A stretch of DNA of 64,000 nucleotides, taken from assembly GCA_943371535.1 (NCBI GenBank), contig CALRVE020000013.1, forward strand, positions 1-64,000, in the 5' to 3' direction. Position numbers and translations under genes: made by a program. Source of the DNA: UBA1930 sp943371535 (GTDB lineage: Bacteria > Bacteroidota > Bacteroidia > Chitinophagales > Chitinophagaceae). Shown piece after piece: positions 9,778 to 18,300 of the stretch. The notes beneath the pieces were generated by a model that saw nothing but the letters and a program-made list of their open reading frames with translations, searched no databases and was not told the DNA's origin. Each line of letters opens with the position of its first letter. Position 1 is the stretch's first letter.

Positions 9778-9914
9778 GTTGCCACAGGCAACAGAGTAAA
9801 ACTTACGAATCTGCAAGATTCGAAGAGCTGGGTATTTTTTGAAGTAGCACTTTGTTGTAAGGTTGCAAAAGCAACCAAATAAAATTGCGAAGCTGAAAGC
9901 TTGGCAGAAAAGAG
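9778..9914 (+). repeat. two copies (A, B) of a paired-hairpin intergenic repeat
   Basis: Copy A (9778-9830): hairpin 1 GTTGCC-aca-GGCAAC, a 13-base linker, hairpin 2 CGAATCT-gca-AGATTCG, then AAGAGC. Copy B (9861-9914): GGTTGC-aaaa-GCAACC, an 11-base linker, CGAAGCT-gaa-AGCTTGG, then AGAAAAGAG. Stem bases differ between copies but mostly remain paired, so the structure is what is kept. Two more copies in the same orientation lie at 10703-10812, on the other side of the outer-membrane protein gene. Confidence 0.75.
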
Positions 9915-9917
9915 GTT

Positions 9918-10409
9918 TTAGAATTTATAACCAAACGAAATACCAGCGTAGTAAGGGAAGAAAAAATTTTTTCCAAAAATTGGGCTAATGGAGGCTCTAA
10001 ATAAAAAACCTCCTTTTGTAGGTTGATATCTATATCCAAAACATAGATGTCCAAAACTTGAATTGAAAACCTCTGTATCGTTGCTGTTAAAATCATTTCT
10101 GTTACTGGAGTTGATGAAAGTAACTCCAGTTCCCAATTCTAAATAATTTTTACCATCTTTTCCCAACAAATAATTTATACCAACGGGAATAAAAAAAGCT
10201 CCTTCTCCATCTATTTTAAATCCACCAAATCCAACTCTACCTCCTAAACCATCTTGCTTTTTACTAAATCGCATGTCATAATTGAAGCCTGCAATACTGG
10301 GTCCTAATAACTCGAAATATACAGATTTTGCACCACCATTGCTTTCTTGTGAGGTGGCTGCATTAGATATCATAAAAACAAATACAAATACAATAAGCGA
10401 CTTTTGCAT
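9918..10409 (-). CDS. predicted outer-membrane beta-barrel protein
   Basis: A 163-residue protein from the ATG at 10409. The frame is open to an ATG at 10478, but the inner start gives a proper signal peptide (MQKSLIVFVFVFMISNAATS, likely cut before QE). The mature part is made of alternating hydrophobic/polar strands (YFELLGPSIAGFNYDMRF, GLGGRVGFGGF, NYLELGTGVTF, GHLCFGYRYQP) and ends in an aromatic strand, YAGISFGYKF, with a terminal Phe, typical of small outer-membrane barrels. Function unknown. It stands alone, bracketed on both sides by pairs of the hairpin repeat described at 9778 and 10703. Confidence 0.7.
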   Translation of the reverse strand: MQKSLIVFVFVFMISNAATSQESNGGAKSVYFELLGPSIAGFNYDMRFSKKQDGLGGRVGFGGFKIDGEGAFFIPVGINYLLGKDGKNYLELGTGVTFINSSNRNDFNSNDTEVFNSSFGHLCFGYRYQPTKGGFLFRASISPIFGKNFFFPYYAGISFGYKF

Positions 10410-10702
10410 ATTTTTTGAATTTTCTGAGTAAGACTTTTTGTGTATTTTTTTCGCTGCAAAACGATTGTCATAAAACATTCATTAATTTGGTAGCAGTTAC
10501 AAACTTACTCTTTACCTTGTTTAATGATTGAATAATTTTACCTAATAATCTTATATCATAATTTATAAATACGAATATTTGTTTTCATATTATATTTAAA
10601 ATCAACCATTTTTTTGACTGTTGTATAAAAGTTGAACAGATTCCTCGTAAACTTGGAATAACATAAAATTGAATACTAACCAATACAATTTGACAACAAT
10701 TA

Positions 10703-10812
10703 ATTGCCAAAGGCAATAGAATATGGCTTACGAAGCTGGAAGCTTCGAAGAGCAGATAATAGCCAAAGGCAACAGAATAAAACTCATGGCTAAAAGTTTA
10801 AAGAGCAGAATT
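10703..10812 (+). repeat. two further copies (C, D) of the paired-hairpin repeat
   Basis: Copy C (10703-10757) is the best formed: ATTGCC-aaa-GGCAAT, a 13-base linker, CGAAGCT-gga-AGCTTCG, then AAGAGCAGA. Copy D (10757-10812) follows head to tail: AGCC-aaa-GGC, a similar linker, then a decayed second hairpin (GGCTaaaAG) and AAGAGCAGA. The rest of the 10410-11015 gap holds nothing coding that I trust. A GC-richer patch at 10860-10935 is unexplained. Confidence 0.75.
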
Positions 10813-10940
10813 TTTCTGCCTCTTTTATTCTCTTTTTACTCATGATTAAATACTCAACAAAGTTCCCTAAGTACAAGTCGATAGCTATTGGCTGTGCGAC
10901 GCAACAGGTGCTCAATATTATTCCTTCAGCTCGTAACATA

Positions 10941-10968
10941 AAAAAAAGTGAAACCTAAGTTTCACTTT
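10941..10968 (-). terminator. rho-independent terminator of ychF
   Basis: Stem AGTGAAAC / GTTTCACT with a 4-base loop at 10947-10966. Read on the minus strand it is followed by a run of seven T, 50-70 bases after the ychF stop codon. Confidence 0.8.
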
Positions 10969-10982
10969 CACTATTTTATTTC

Positions 10983-11012
10983 TACTCACTACTCACCATT
11001 CACCACTCACGA
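10983..11012. repeat. degenerate TCACTACTCACC word repeat
   Basis: The run ctactcactactcaccattc and its continuation is a 6-7 base word repeated imperfectly (ACTCACT, ACTCACC, ATTCACC, ACTCAC). It abuts the 3' end of ychF, as similar word repeats abut gene ends elsewhere in the window. Confidence 0.6.
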
Positions 11013-11015
11013 ACT

Positions 11016-12113
11016 TTAAACATTAAATCTAAAGTGCATCACATCGCCATCTTGCACCAAATATTCTTTGCCTTCAATTCTTAAACGTCCATTATCTCTG
11101 CATGCTGCTTCACTGCCATACTTTACAAAATCTTCGTAGGCAATTACTTCTGCTTTAATAAAACCTTTTTCAAAATCGGTATGAATAACACTTGCTGCTT
11201 GTGGAGCTTTCCAACCTTTATGAATCGTCCATGCACGTACTTCCTGCACACCTGCAGTAAAGTAAGTACTTAAGTCGAGCAACTTGTACGTTGTTTGAAT
11301 TAAACGGTTTAAAGCCGGCTCTTTCATGTTGTATTCTTCCATAAACATTTGCTTGTCTTCCTCGGCTTCCAACTCAGCAATTTGTGCTTCAATATTGTTG
11401 CACATTACAATTACCTGAGCACCTTCTTCAACTGCAATTGCTTTTAATTGCTCACTGTATTTGTTGCCTGTGTGCATGCTTGCTTCATCTACGTTGGCAA
11501 CATACAATACATCTTTATCGGTTAATAAAAACAAATCGGCAATGGCAACTTTTTCTTCTTTACTCAAACCTAGTTGACGAATATTTTTGCCATCTTCTAA
11601 TTGTTGCTGGCAACGCTTCAATATTTCAAATTCAATCTTGGCTTTTGGATCGGTCTTGGCTAATTTTTCACTACGTTGAGCTTTACGTTCAACACTTTCC
11701 AAATCTTTCAATTGCAATTCAGTTTCAATAATGCCTTTATCTCCAACAGGGTTTATAGCACCTTCTTCACGTAACACATTCTCGTCTTCAAAACAACGAA
11801 TCACATGAATAATGGCATCTACTTCACGAATATTGGCTAAGAATTTATTACCCAAACCTTCACCTTTACTTGCACCTTTTACAAGACCTGCGATATCAAC
11901 TATTTCTAATTGTGTAGGAATAATCTTATTGGGTTTCACCAGTTCTGCTAATTTATTCAAGCGATCGTCTGGCACATCTACTAAACCTGTATTGGGTTCA
12001 ATGGTACAAAAACGATAGTTGCTAGCCTGAGCTTTAGCACTAATACTCACTGCATTAAACAAAGTACTTTTTCCAACATTGGGCAAGCCCACAATTCCTG
12101 CTTTTAACGACAT
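11016..12113 (-). CDS. ychF: ribosome-binding ATPase YchF (Obg/OLA1 family)
   Basis: A 365-residue protein, standard length for YchF. G1 is GLPNVGKST at about 9-17, G2 the IEPN region, and G3 DIAGLVKGASKGEG. The G4 position reads CNNIEAQ (NxxE rather than NKxD), the hallmark of the ATP-preferring YchF/OLA1 branch. A coiled-coil insertion covers about 130-200 and the C-terminal TGS domain carries TAGVQEVRAWTIHKGWKAPQAA and ends MHFRFNV. It binds ribosomes and responds to redox or other stress in studied bacteria. Single gene with its own terminator on the downstream side. Confidence 0.97.
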   Translation of the reverse strand: MSLKAGIVGLPNVGKSTLFNAVSISAKAQASNYRFCTIEPNTGLVDVPDDRLNKLAELVKPNKIIPTQLEIVDIAGLVKGASKGEGLGNKFLANIREVDAIIHVIRCFEDENVLREEGAINPVGDKGIIETELQLKDLESVERKAQRSEKLAKTDPKAKIEFEILKRCQQQLEDGKNIRQLGLSKEEKVAIADLFLLTDKDVLYVANVDEASMHTGNKYSEQLKAIAVEEGAQVIVMCNNIEAQIAELEAEEDKQMFMEEYNMKEPALNRLIQTTYKLLDLSTYFTAGVQEVRAWTIHKGWKAPQAASVIHTDFEKGFIKAEVIAYEDFVKYGSEAACRDNGRLRIEGKEYLVQDGDVMHFRFNV

Positions 12114-12194
12114 ATCAAAATTTTTGATTTGAGATTGCTAATTATGTATTTGAAGGATTTTGGTTACCGGCTTTTGTACAATAAACACTGGGTT

Positions 12195-12226
12195 AGCCTG
12201 TACTGAGCGAAGTCGAAGTATCGCAC
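12195..12226 (+). repeat. 32-bp REP-like core, copy 1
   Basis: The core contains TACTGAGCGAAGTCGAAGT. Its reverse complement occurs at 57049-57080 with a single mismatch in 32 bases, 45 kb away. Words of the type TGAGCGnAGTCGAAG are a familiar dispersed repeat in Bacteroidota genomes. Confidence 0.8.
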
Positions 12227-12365
12227 CCTTCAACGTTCATAACTATACTGAACATTTTTTTCGAGCCGCAAAAGTAAGGTTTGATGGCAAAACTTATGCT
12301 GTTATTTAATGAAGAGTGGTGGTTTGTTAGTTGTATTCAAGTAAATTTGATACAAACTTTTAGGT

Positions 12366-12491
12366 ATGGGCTTAACATATGCAACTATTGAACTAATAAA
12401 TGTTGATGATTTGGCATTTGTCAGAAAACATATTATTGGGGAAGAAGAAGTAAAAAGAATGTCGATAAACAACCTTTCACTTAAATTCTAA
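12366..12491 (+). pseudogene. N-terminal fragment of a clan AA (retropepsin-like) aspartic protease
   Basis: A 41-codon frame starts ATG at 12366. Its first 35 residues (MGLTYATIELINVDDLAFVR, then KHIIGEEEVKRMSIN) look like the start of the small retropepsin-like proteases of bacteria, where the next residues would be MLVDTGA with the catalytic Asp. Instead the frame runs into the ACCTTT word repeat at 12471-12541 and stops after LSLKF. The catalytic part is therefore missing and I see it in no other frame. Family recognition is from memory of the N-terminal pattern. Confidence 0.55.
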
Positions 12492-12541
12492 ACCTTTTAC
12501 CTTAGAACTTTCACCTTAAACCCTCAACCTTAAACCTTTCC
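12471..12541. repeat. degenerate ACCTTTTACCTT word repeat
   Basis: About ten imperfect copies of a 7-8 base word (acctttc, accttttacc, accttag, accttaaaccc, accttaaacc) fill the 70 bases up to the next start codon. The same family recurs at 57131-57160 and 60073-60118. Confidence 0.7.
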
Positions 12542-12542
12542 C

Positions 12543-14051
12543 ATGGCTTTAAGCAAAATTTGGAGTGCATTTATTTTAATTGCTTTGTCGGTTGCTAGTT
12601 ATCAGTTTATTTTTAATAGCAGTAAAGACGATGTTTTTGGTAAAATGGTTACCGGAACTTCGAAAGATGAGTTTAAATATGTGGCCATTGGTAATGTAAC
12701 TAAATATGGCAAACCCAGTATAGACAGCTTTGCCAAAGAAATGGCAGCTTATGGTTTCAAAAAACAAGATGCAGTTACAGACGAAACCAAATTTCTCGTA
12801 ATTGATGATGTAAATGCAGATACAGTTCGTCAACTTCAACAGCAATTTGCTGCATTAAGAGCTGTGGAGTACAGTTATATCTTAGGTAAAAAACAAAAAC
12901 CTATTGATGGCATTATTGCTACTTGTAAAGTGGCTGTAGATATTTGTTTAGGCCTAATTGGTATAATGGGTTTGTTTATGGGTTTTATGAGTATTGCTGA
13001 GAAAGCAGGTGGCATAAGATTTTTATCGAAAATTGTTGGTCCATTTTTCTCTAAACTATTTCCCGAAGTGCCAAAAAATCATCCAGCACATGGTCATATG
13101 ATGATGAACTTTAGTGCCAATATGTTGGGCTTAGATAATGCAGCTACACCTTTTGGTATTAAAGCCATGCAAAGTTTACAAGAACTCAATCCCGATTCAG
13201 AAAAAGCCAGTAATGCACAAATCATGTTTTTGTGTTTACATGCTGCAGGCTTGTCTTTAATTCCTACCACTGTTATTGCAGCAAGAGCCATTACTGTTGG
13301 TGCCGATGGTTCAAAAGCTGTGAATCCTACCGATATATTTTTACCCTGTTTAGTAGCCACATTTGTAGCCACATTGGCTGCTATGATAATTGTTTCTTTT
13401 AAACAAAAAATTAAATTGTTTCAGCCTGTTATCATGGGGTGGATTTTAGGCATTTCAGCTATAATATCGGCTTTGGTATTGTTCATTTTATCATTGAATA
13501 CCGTTCATGTAAATTTATTTTCAGAGCAGTTGAGTACTGGATTAATCTTATTTATTTTCTTATTGATTGTTGCAGGAGGTGTGTATAAAAAAATAAATGT
13601 GTTTGATGCATTTGTAGAAGGTGCTAAAGGTGGTTTTGAAACAGCGGTGAAAATTATTCCTTATTTAGTAGGAATGTTAGTAGCCATAAGTTTGTTAAGA
13701 ACCAGTGGAACTTTTGATGTAGTGATTGAAGGCATAAAAACACTTTTTGCAGCCATTGGTTTTGATACAAAATTTGTAGATGGATTGCCTACTGCATTAA
13801 TAAAACCAATGAGTGGCAGTGGTGCAAGAGGTATGATGATTGATACGATGAGAACATTTGGTCCTGATTCGTTTGCAGGTAGATTGGCTTGTATTTTACA
13901 GGGGAGCAGCGATACCACTTTTTATGTAGTGGCTGTTTATTTTGGTGCTATTGGCGTTAAAAATACTCGTTATTCAATTGGAGCAATGTTATTAGCTGAT
14001 TTGATTGGTATTATTACTTCCATTTTATTATGTTACATGTTTTTTGGATAA
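12543..14051 (+). CDS. nucleoside-recognition membrane protein, fused SpmA/SpmB-like
   Basis: A 502-residue inner-membrane protein. An N-terminal TM (about 8-25) is followed by a roughly 90-residue extracytoplasmic insert (30-120). Then come two Gate (nucleoside recognition) domains: the first (about 130-300) with GHMMMNFSANMLGLDNAATPF, the second (about 360-500) with MSGSGARGMMIDTMRTFGPDS and ILQGSSDTTFYVVAVYFGAI. In Firmicutes these are separate proteins SpmA and SpmB; in Bacteroidota they are commonly one chain. The transported substrate is unknown. Monocistronic, preceded by a word repeat and followed by a strong hairpin. Confidence 0.85.
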   Translation: MALSKIWSAFILIALSVASYQFIFNSSKDDVFGKMVTGTSKDEFKYVAIGNVTKYGKPSIDSFAKEMAAYGFKKQDAVTDETKFLVIDDVNADTVRQLQQQFAALRAVEYSYILGKKQKPIDGIIATCKVAVDICLGLIGIMGLFMGFMSIAEKAGGIRFLSKIVGPFFSKLFPEVPKNHPAHGHMMMNFSANMLGLDNAATPFGIKAMQSLQELNPDSEKASNAQIMFLCLHAAGLSLIPTTVIAARAITVGADGSKAVNPTDIFLPCLVATFVATLAAMIIVSFKQKIKLFQPVIMGWILGISAIISALVLFILSLNTVHVNLFSEQLSTGLILFIFLLIVAGGVYKKINVFDAFVEGAKGGFETAVKIIPYLVGMLVAISLLRTSGTFDVVIEGIKTLFAAIGFDTKFVDGLPTALIKPMSGSGARGMMIDTMRTFGPDSFAGRLACILQGSSDTTFYVVAVYFGAIGVKNTRYSIGAMLLADLIGIITSILLCYMFFG

Positions 14052-14084
14052 TGATGTAGAATAGTAAACTTGTATTGTATGAAA

Positions 14085-14116
14085 TAAAAAACACTGCATT
14101 GTTGCAGTGTTTTTTA
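14085..14116. terminator. bidirectional terminator between convergent genes
   Basis: Stem ACACTGCA / TGCAGTGT (14091-14110) with loop TTGT, flanked by A6 on the left and T6 on the right. It can stop both the nucleoside-recognition gene (plus) and the thiolase (minus). Confidence 0.88.
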
Positions 14117-14137
14117 GTATACGTTATTACTATAAAT

Positions 14138-15322
14138 TTACTCAGGTAAACTAATTACCATTGCACTTGCACCACCACCACCATTACAAATTCCTGCGGC
14201 ACCCACTTTGCCATTATTTTGTTTCAATACGTTAATAAGTGTAACAATAATTCTTGCTCCACTACAACCCAACGGATGGCCTAAACTTACTGCTCCACCA
14301 TGAACGTTTACTTGTTTTGGATAGAGCTTCATCTTTTCACTATTCACAATACCTACAACACTAAAAGCTTCGTTCAATTCAAAAAAATGAATATCACTCA
14401 TTTGTAATCCAGCTTTGGTTACAGCTTTTGGTACAGCTAAACTTGGAGTGGTGGTAAACCATTCAGGAGCTTGTTCAGCATCGGCATAACTATTAATGAT
14501 TGCCAATGGTTGTATGCCTAATTGTTCTGCTTTTTCTTTACTCATTAAAACTACAGCAGCAGCACCATCGTTCATGGTACTTGCATTAGCAGCTGTTACA
14601 GTTCCATCTTTTGAAAATGCAGGTTTTAATTCGGGTATTTTATCAAATTTTACGTTAAAGGGTTCTTCGTCTTTATCAACAATAACGGTTCCTTTTCTTC
14701 CTGCAATTTCAACAGGAACAATTTCATCGGCAAATTTTCCATCTGTCCATGCAGCCTGACTTCTTTTATAGCTTTCAATCGCAAATGCATCTTGATCTTC
14801 TCTGCTAATATTGCATTCTTTAGCACAAGAATCTGCAAAGTTGCCCATTGCTCCATTAAAGTACACATCGGTTAAACCATCTTTAGCCAAGCCATCTACC
14901 AATTGTACGTTGCCATATTTATTACCCCAACGCATGTTAGGTGAATAAAAAGGAACATTGCTCATGCTTTCCATTCCACCAGCAACAATAATTTCAGCAT
15001 CGCCTAATAAAATACTTTGAGCAGCTTGAGCAATAGCTTTCATACCACTTGCACAAACTTTATTTACAGTTGTAGCAACTACATTATCTGGCAAACCAGC
15101 AAATTTTGCTGCTTGTCTTGCAGGTGCTTGTCCTAATCCAGCTTGTATCACACAACCCATAATTACTTCATCAATTTGGTTGGGTTGTAATCCAGCTCTT
15201 TCAACAGCAGCTTTAATTGCAACAGCCCCTAATTGAGTAGCAGAAACATCTTTTAAACTTCCACCAAAACTTCCCATTGGAGTTCTTACAGCACTAACAA
15301 TATAAACGGTTTTAGATTGCAT
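14138..15322 (-). CDS. acetyl-CoA C-acyltransferase (thiolase)
   Basis: A 394-residue thiolase, full family length. The acyl-accepting Cys is C90 in NKVCASGMKA. The C-terminal catalytic motifs are NEAFSVVG, GGAVSLGHPLGCSGAR (His) and GICNGGGGASAMVI (Cys). The overall sequence is closest to the biosynthetic/degradative acetoacetyl-CoA thiolases (AtoB/PhaA type). It condenses or cleaves acetyl-CoA/acetoacetyl-CoA in the cytosol, in ketone, branched-chain amino-acid or fatty-acid metabolism. No pathway partner adjoins it, so the direction of use cannot be told. The gene ends at the shared terminator with the convergent membrane-protein gene. Confidence 0.95.
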   Translation of the reverse strand: MQSKTVYIVSAVRTPMGSFGGSLKDVSATQLGAVAIKAAVERAGLQPNQIDEVIMGCVIQAGLGQAPARQAAKFAGLPDNVVATTVNKVCASGMKAIAQAAQSILLGDAEIIVAGGMESMSNVPFYSPNMRWGNKYGNVQLVDGLAKDGLTDVYFNGAMGNFADSCAKECNISREDQDAFAIESYKRSQAAWTDGKFADEIVPVEIAGRKGTVIVDKDEEPFNVKFDKIPELKPAFSKDGTVTAANASTMNDGAAAVVLMSKEKAEQLGIQPLAIINSYADAEQAPEWFTTTPSLAVPKAVTKAGLQMSDIHFFELNEAFSVVGIVNSEKMKLYPKQVNVHGGAVSLGHPLGCSGARIIVTLINVLKQNNGKVGAAGICNGGGGASAMVISLPE

Positions 15323-15396
15323 AATTTAGAATTTGAGTTGCAAATATAAAGCCAGTATGCTAACATTTGTTAGTTTTATGTAAAAATTTTTGCTTA

Positions 15397-18300
15397 CTAT
15401 TCTACAAATAATTTTAATTGGGTATCTAGTTTTTTACCTAATACTTTTACAATGTAGGTGGCTTTTGATAAGTTTGGCAAAGAAACGATATGAGAACTTG
15501 TTGCAGAAGTATGTCTTATTACAACATTATGAACTAATACTCCACTTAAGCTATAAATATTTACATTCAAATTGTTGTCTTCGTCAACATCTTGTAAATA
15601 CAAATTAAATGTTTGCTGTTTTACTGGATTAGGATAAATGGTTATTTCGCTATTTCTTTTTTGTAGTTGAATTAGTATGGTTTTGCTGTACACAATTTTA
15701 CCATCTTTTCCAATTGCTTTTATGCGATAGTAGTTTTGGTTATTCAATGGATGTAAGTCATTCCACTGATAGTTTTGAAAACTATTTGACGTTGAACTGG
15801 TGGAAGGTAGTTCTCCTAAATAAGTAAATTCTTGCCCGTTTGAAGATCGTTCAATATTATATTTTACAATATCCGTTTCTTTTACTTCCCATTTCAAATT
15901 AATATAATCATTTATTGGAGTACCATGGAATTGGATAAAGTTTACCGATAAACTAGTAAGTGGTTTAAAAACAATAATGAAACGTTGGTTAAAAGAGTTC
16001 ACATTACTGTTGGTCGTAAAGCTATGTCTAAAATTTGTTCCTATTGGTAATACCATTTCGGTATTGGTAAATTTATCGATAAGAAATGCCTGTAAACCAT
16101 TTATTATAAATTGATCAGATAGTACTTCTAATTTATAATTAACACCGGCAACTAATTGATCAATTTTAAAGTAAAATGTATCATTTACTGTAGGTTGTTT
16201 TCTACCTTCAATTGCTAATTGATTGTTTTTATTAATAATAGAAATATTTTCTGATGTATTAGAAATTTTAAAGGCATCTTCTTTGCCAATTTCATTTGAA
16301 AATTGTTCGTTAAAAGCTAAAGCCACACCATCCATTAATACATCAGCAGTATTTACATTTCTTAGCAAATTAACATATAGTTTAGACCCTACATTACTGT
16401 TTCTAAAAGTATTGGTAAAGTTTGCTACGTTAGTTGCCTTATGTGTTTCTTTAATAGTAATTGAAGGTGATACAGATGTATTTTGAATGAAGAAAGCTTG
16501 ACCTGGTTGTATATATTCATTAATAGCAGAACTAACTGGAGCACTAATACCAGAGGTGGAGTTGTATACTGCAAATCCACCGTTTGTACCTACGTTTGGA
16601 TCGTAAATTGTATAGCTTGAAGATATATTTGTAGTTGCTGCATCGGTATATAAAGTATCCCAATTTACAATTGAAGCATAAGGATTACCTATATGAGTAT
16701 AACCACTTGCACTGGCAGAGTTTAATCGAATATTGTTATTTGATCCTCCATTTGCAGTAACCCCAGTTGTTGAATAAACAACATCGCCTGTTACTAGTTT
16801 ACCAGTTGAGCGTAAAACAACACCAGCTGCTAAAATAGGAGGTTGTCCTGCATAAAGGTTTATGAGTCTATTCCCTCTAACAAAAAGTCTGTAACCTTTA
16901 AATGCTGATAATGTATCGTTGGTTTGGTTGGTAGAATTGGCTGCATTCCAACTTGCACTTCCATCTACTGTACTAATATCATAGGTAAAAAGCGACTTAG
17001 AACCTGTTGATGTAATATCAAAACCTGTTGCACCATCTACACCTCCAGGAGAGGCACCAGCAACACCGGTAATATGTGTGCCATAATGAAAACCACCATC
17101 AAGTCCATTGGTTCCATTTTCTTGCCAATTACTGAAAATTGTAGAAGTACCAGTATTAACTGAAGATGAAAAATCTCTATATGCCCTCACTCCATTTCCT
17201 GAAATTCTACCAACAAACCGTTCAACTCTAAAAGCTGCACCTGTGTTGTATAATATAGAACCAGTAGCACCAACGGTAGAAACCATTGCTGTATTGGTAA
17301 TAGAGGTTGATTTTAGCGTAAATAAATAACTTGTTGGTAAAATTAATCGACCCGCAATAATGTTAAGTGTACCTCTAATTGAAAAATTTTGGTTATTTAG
17401 TGTTAAGTCATTTGTTCTATTAATAGTGAAATTATTGAAGAGAGGTGTAGATGAACTAAAAGTATTATTAGGTATTGCAAACGCATTTCCTCCTGTATTT
17501 CCAGCAGTGCCAAATACCAAACTAGAGCTTGTAGCTAAGTTGATTAAACCAGTAGTTCTTGCTATTGGTATATTTCCTGTATGAAATGTTACCGTATTAG
17601 CTCCAACACTTAAGTTGCCATTGGTTAAGGTTAAAGTGTTTGTAATTGTGGGAGAACCAGTTAAGCTAAAACCTGCTGAATTGTCTAATTGAAGGTTGCT
17701 AATGCTTGCACCAGAAATTGTAGTTGATGCTCCTGTCATTGTAATTGTACCAGCACCCGAAACAGTTCCTGTTCCAGAAATATTCCCAGTTAAACCAATG
17801 TTTCTGCCAGCATTATTTAAAGTGCCAGACAACAAATTTAAGTTACTAGAAAGTGTTAAGCCTTGGGTAGCATTTAAAACTAATTCATTGGTTCTGTTCA
17901 TGGTGAAACTTGCAAAAACAGGAGGTGTTGCTGTAAAGAAATTATTAGGTATCGTAAACGCTGCACCACCAGTATTTCCTGGTGTTCCAAAAATAATACT
18001 AGCTGTTGTGCCTACTGTTAAAGTTCCAGATGTTCTTGCTAATGGTATATCAGAATTTTGTAATGTCAAAGTATTATTTACAATATTAAATACTCCACTA
18101 GTTAGCGTTAAAGTTCCATTGATTGTAATTGATTGATTGCCCAATGTTATACCACCATTTCTATTAACAGTTAAGTTATTAAAGCTAGGTGTTGTAGTAA
18201 ATAAACTATTGGGAAGTGTAAAATTAGCTGCATTTGCACCAAAAATTAAATTGCTATTTGTAGTTAAGGTTAGTGTACCACCTGTTCTCACAATTGGTGT

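Noticed and set aside
10790..10939. A 49-codon minus-strand frame starting MLRAEGIILS
   Set aside because: It runs through hairpin repeat copy D and a GC-richer patch; no start signal or family pattern. The patch itself stays unexplained.
17696..18136. A 146-codon plus-strand frame, and several more on the plus strand between 16.2 and 20.0 kb
   Set aside because: Shadow frames of the repetitive T9SS gene; the Val/Pro-rich translations follow from the repeat codons.
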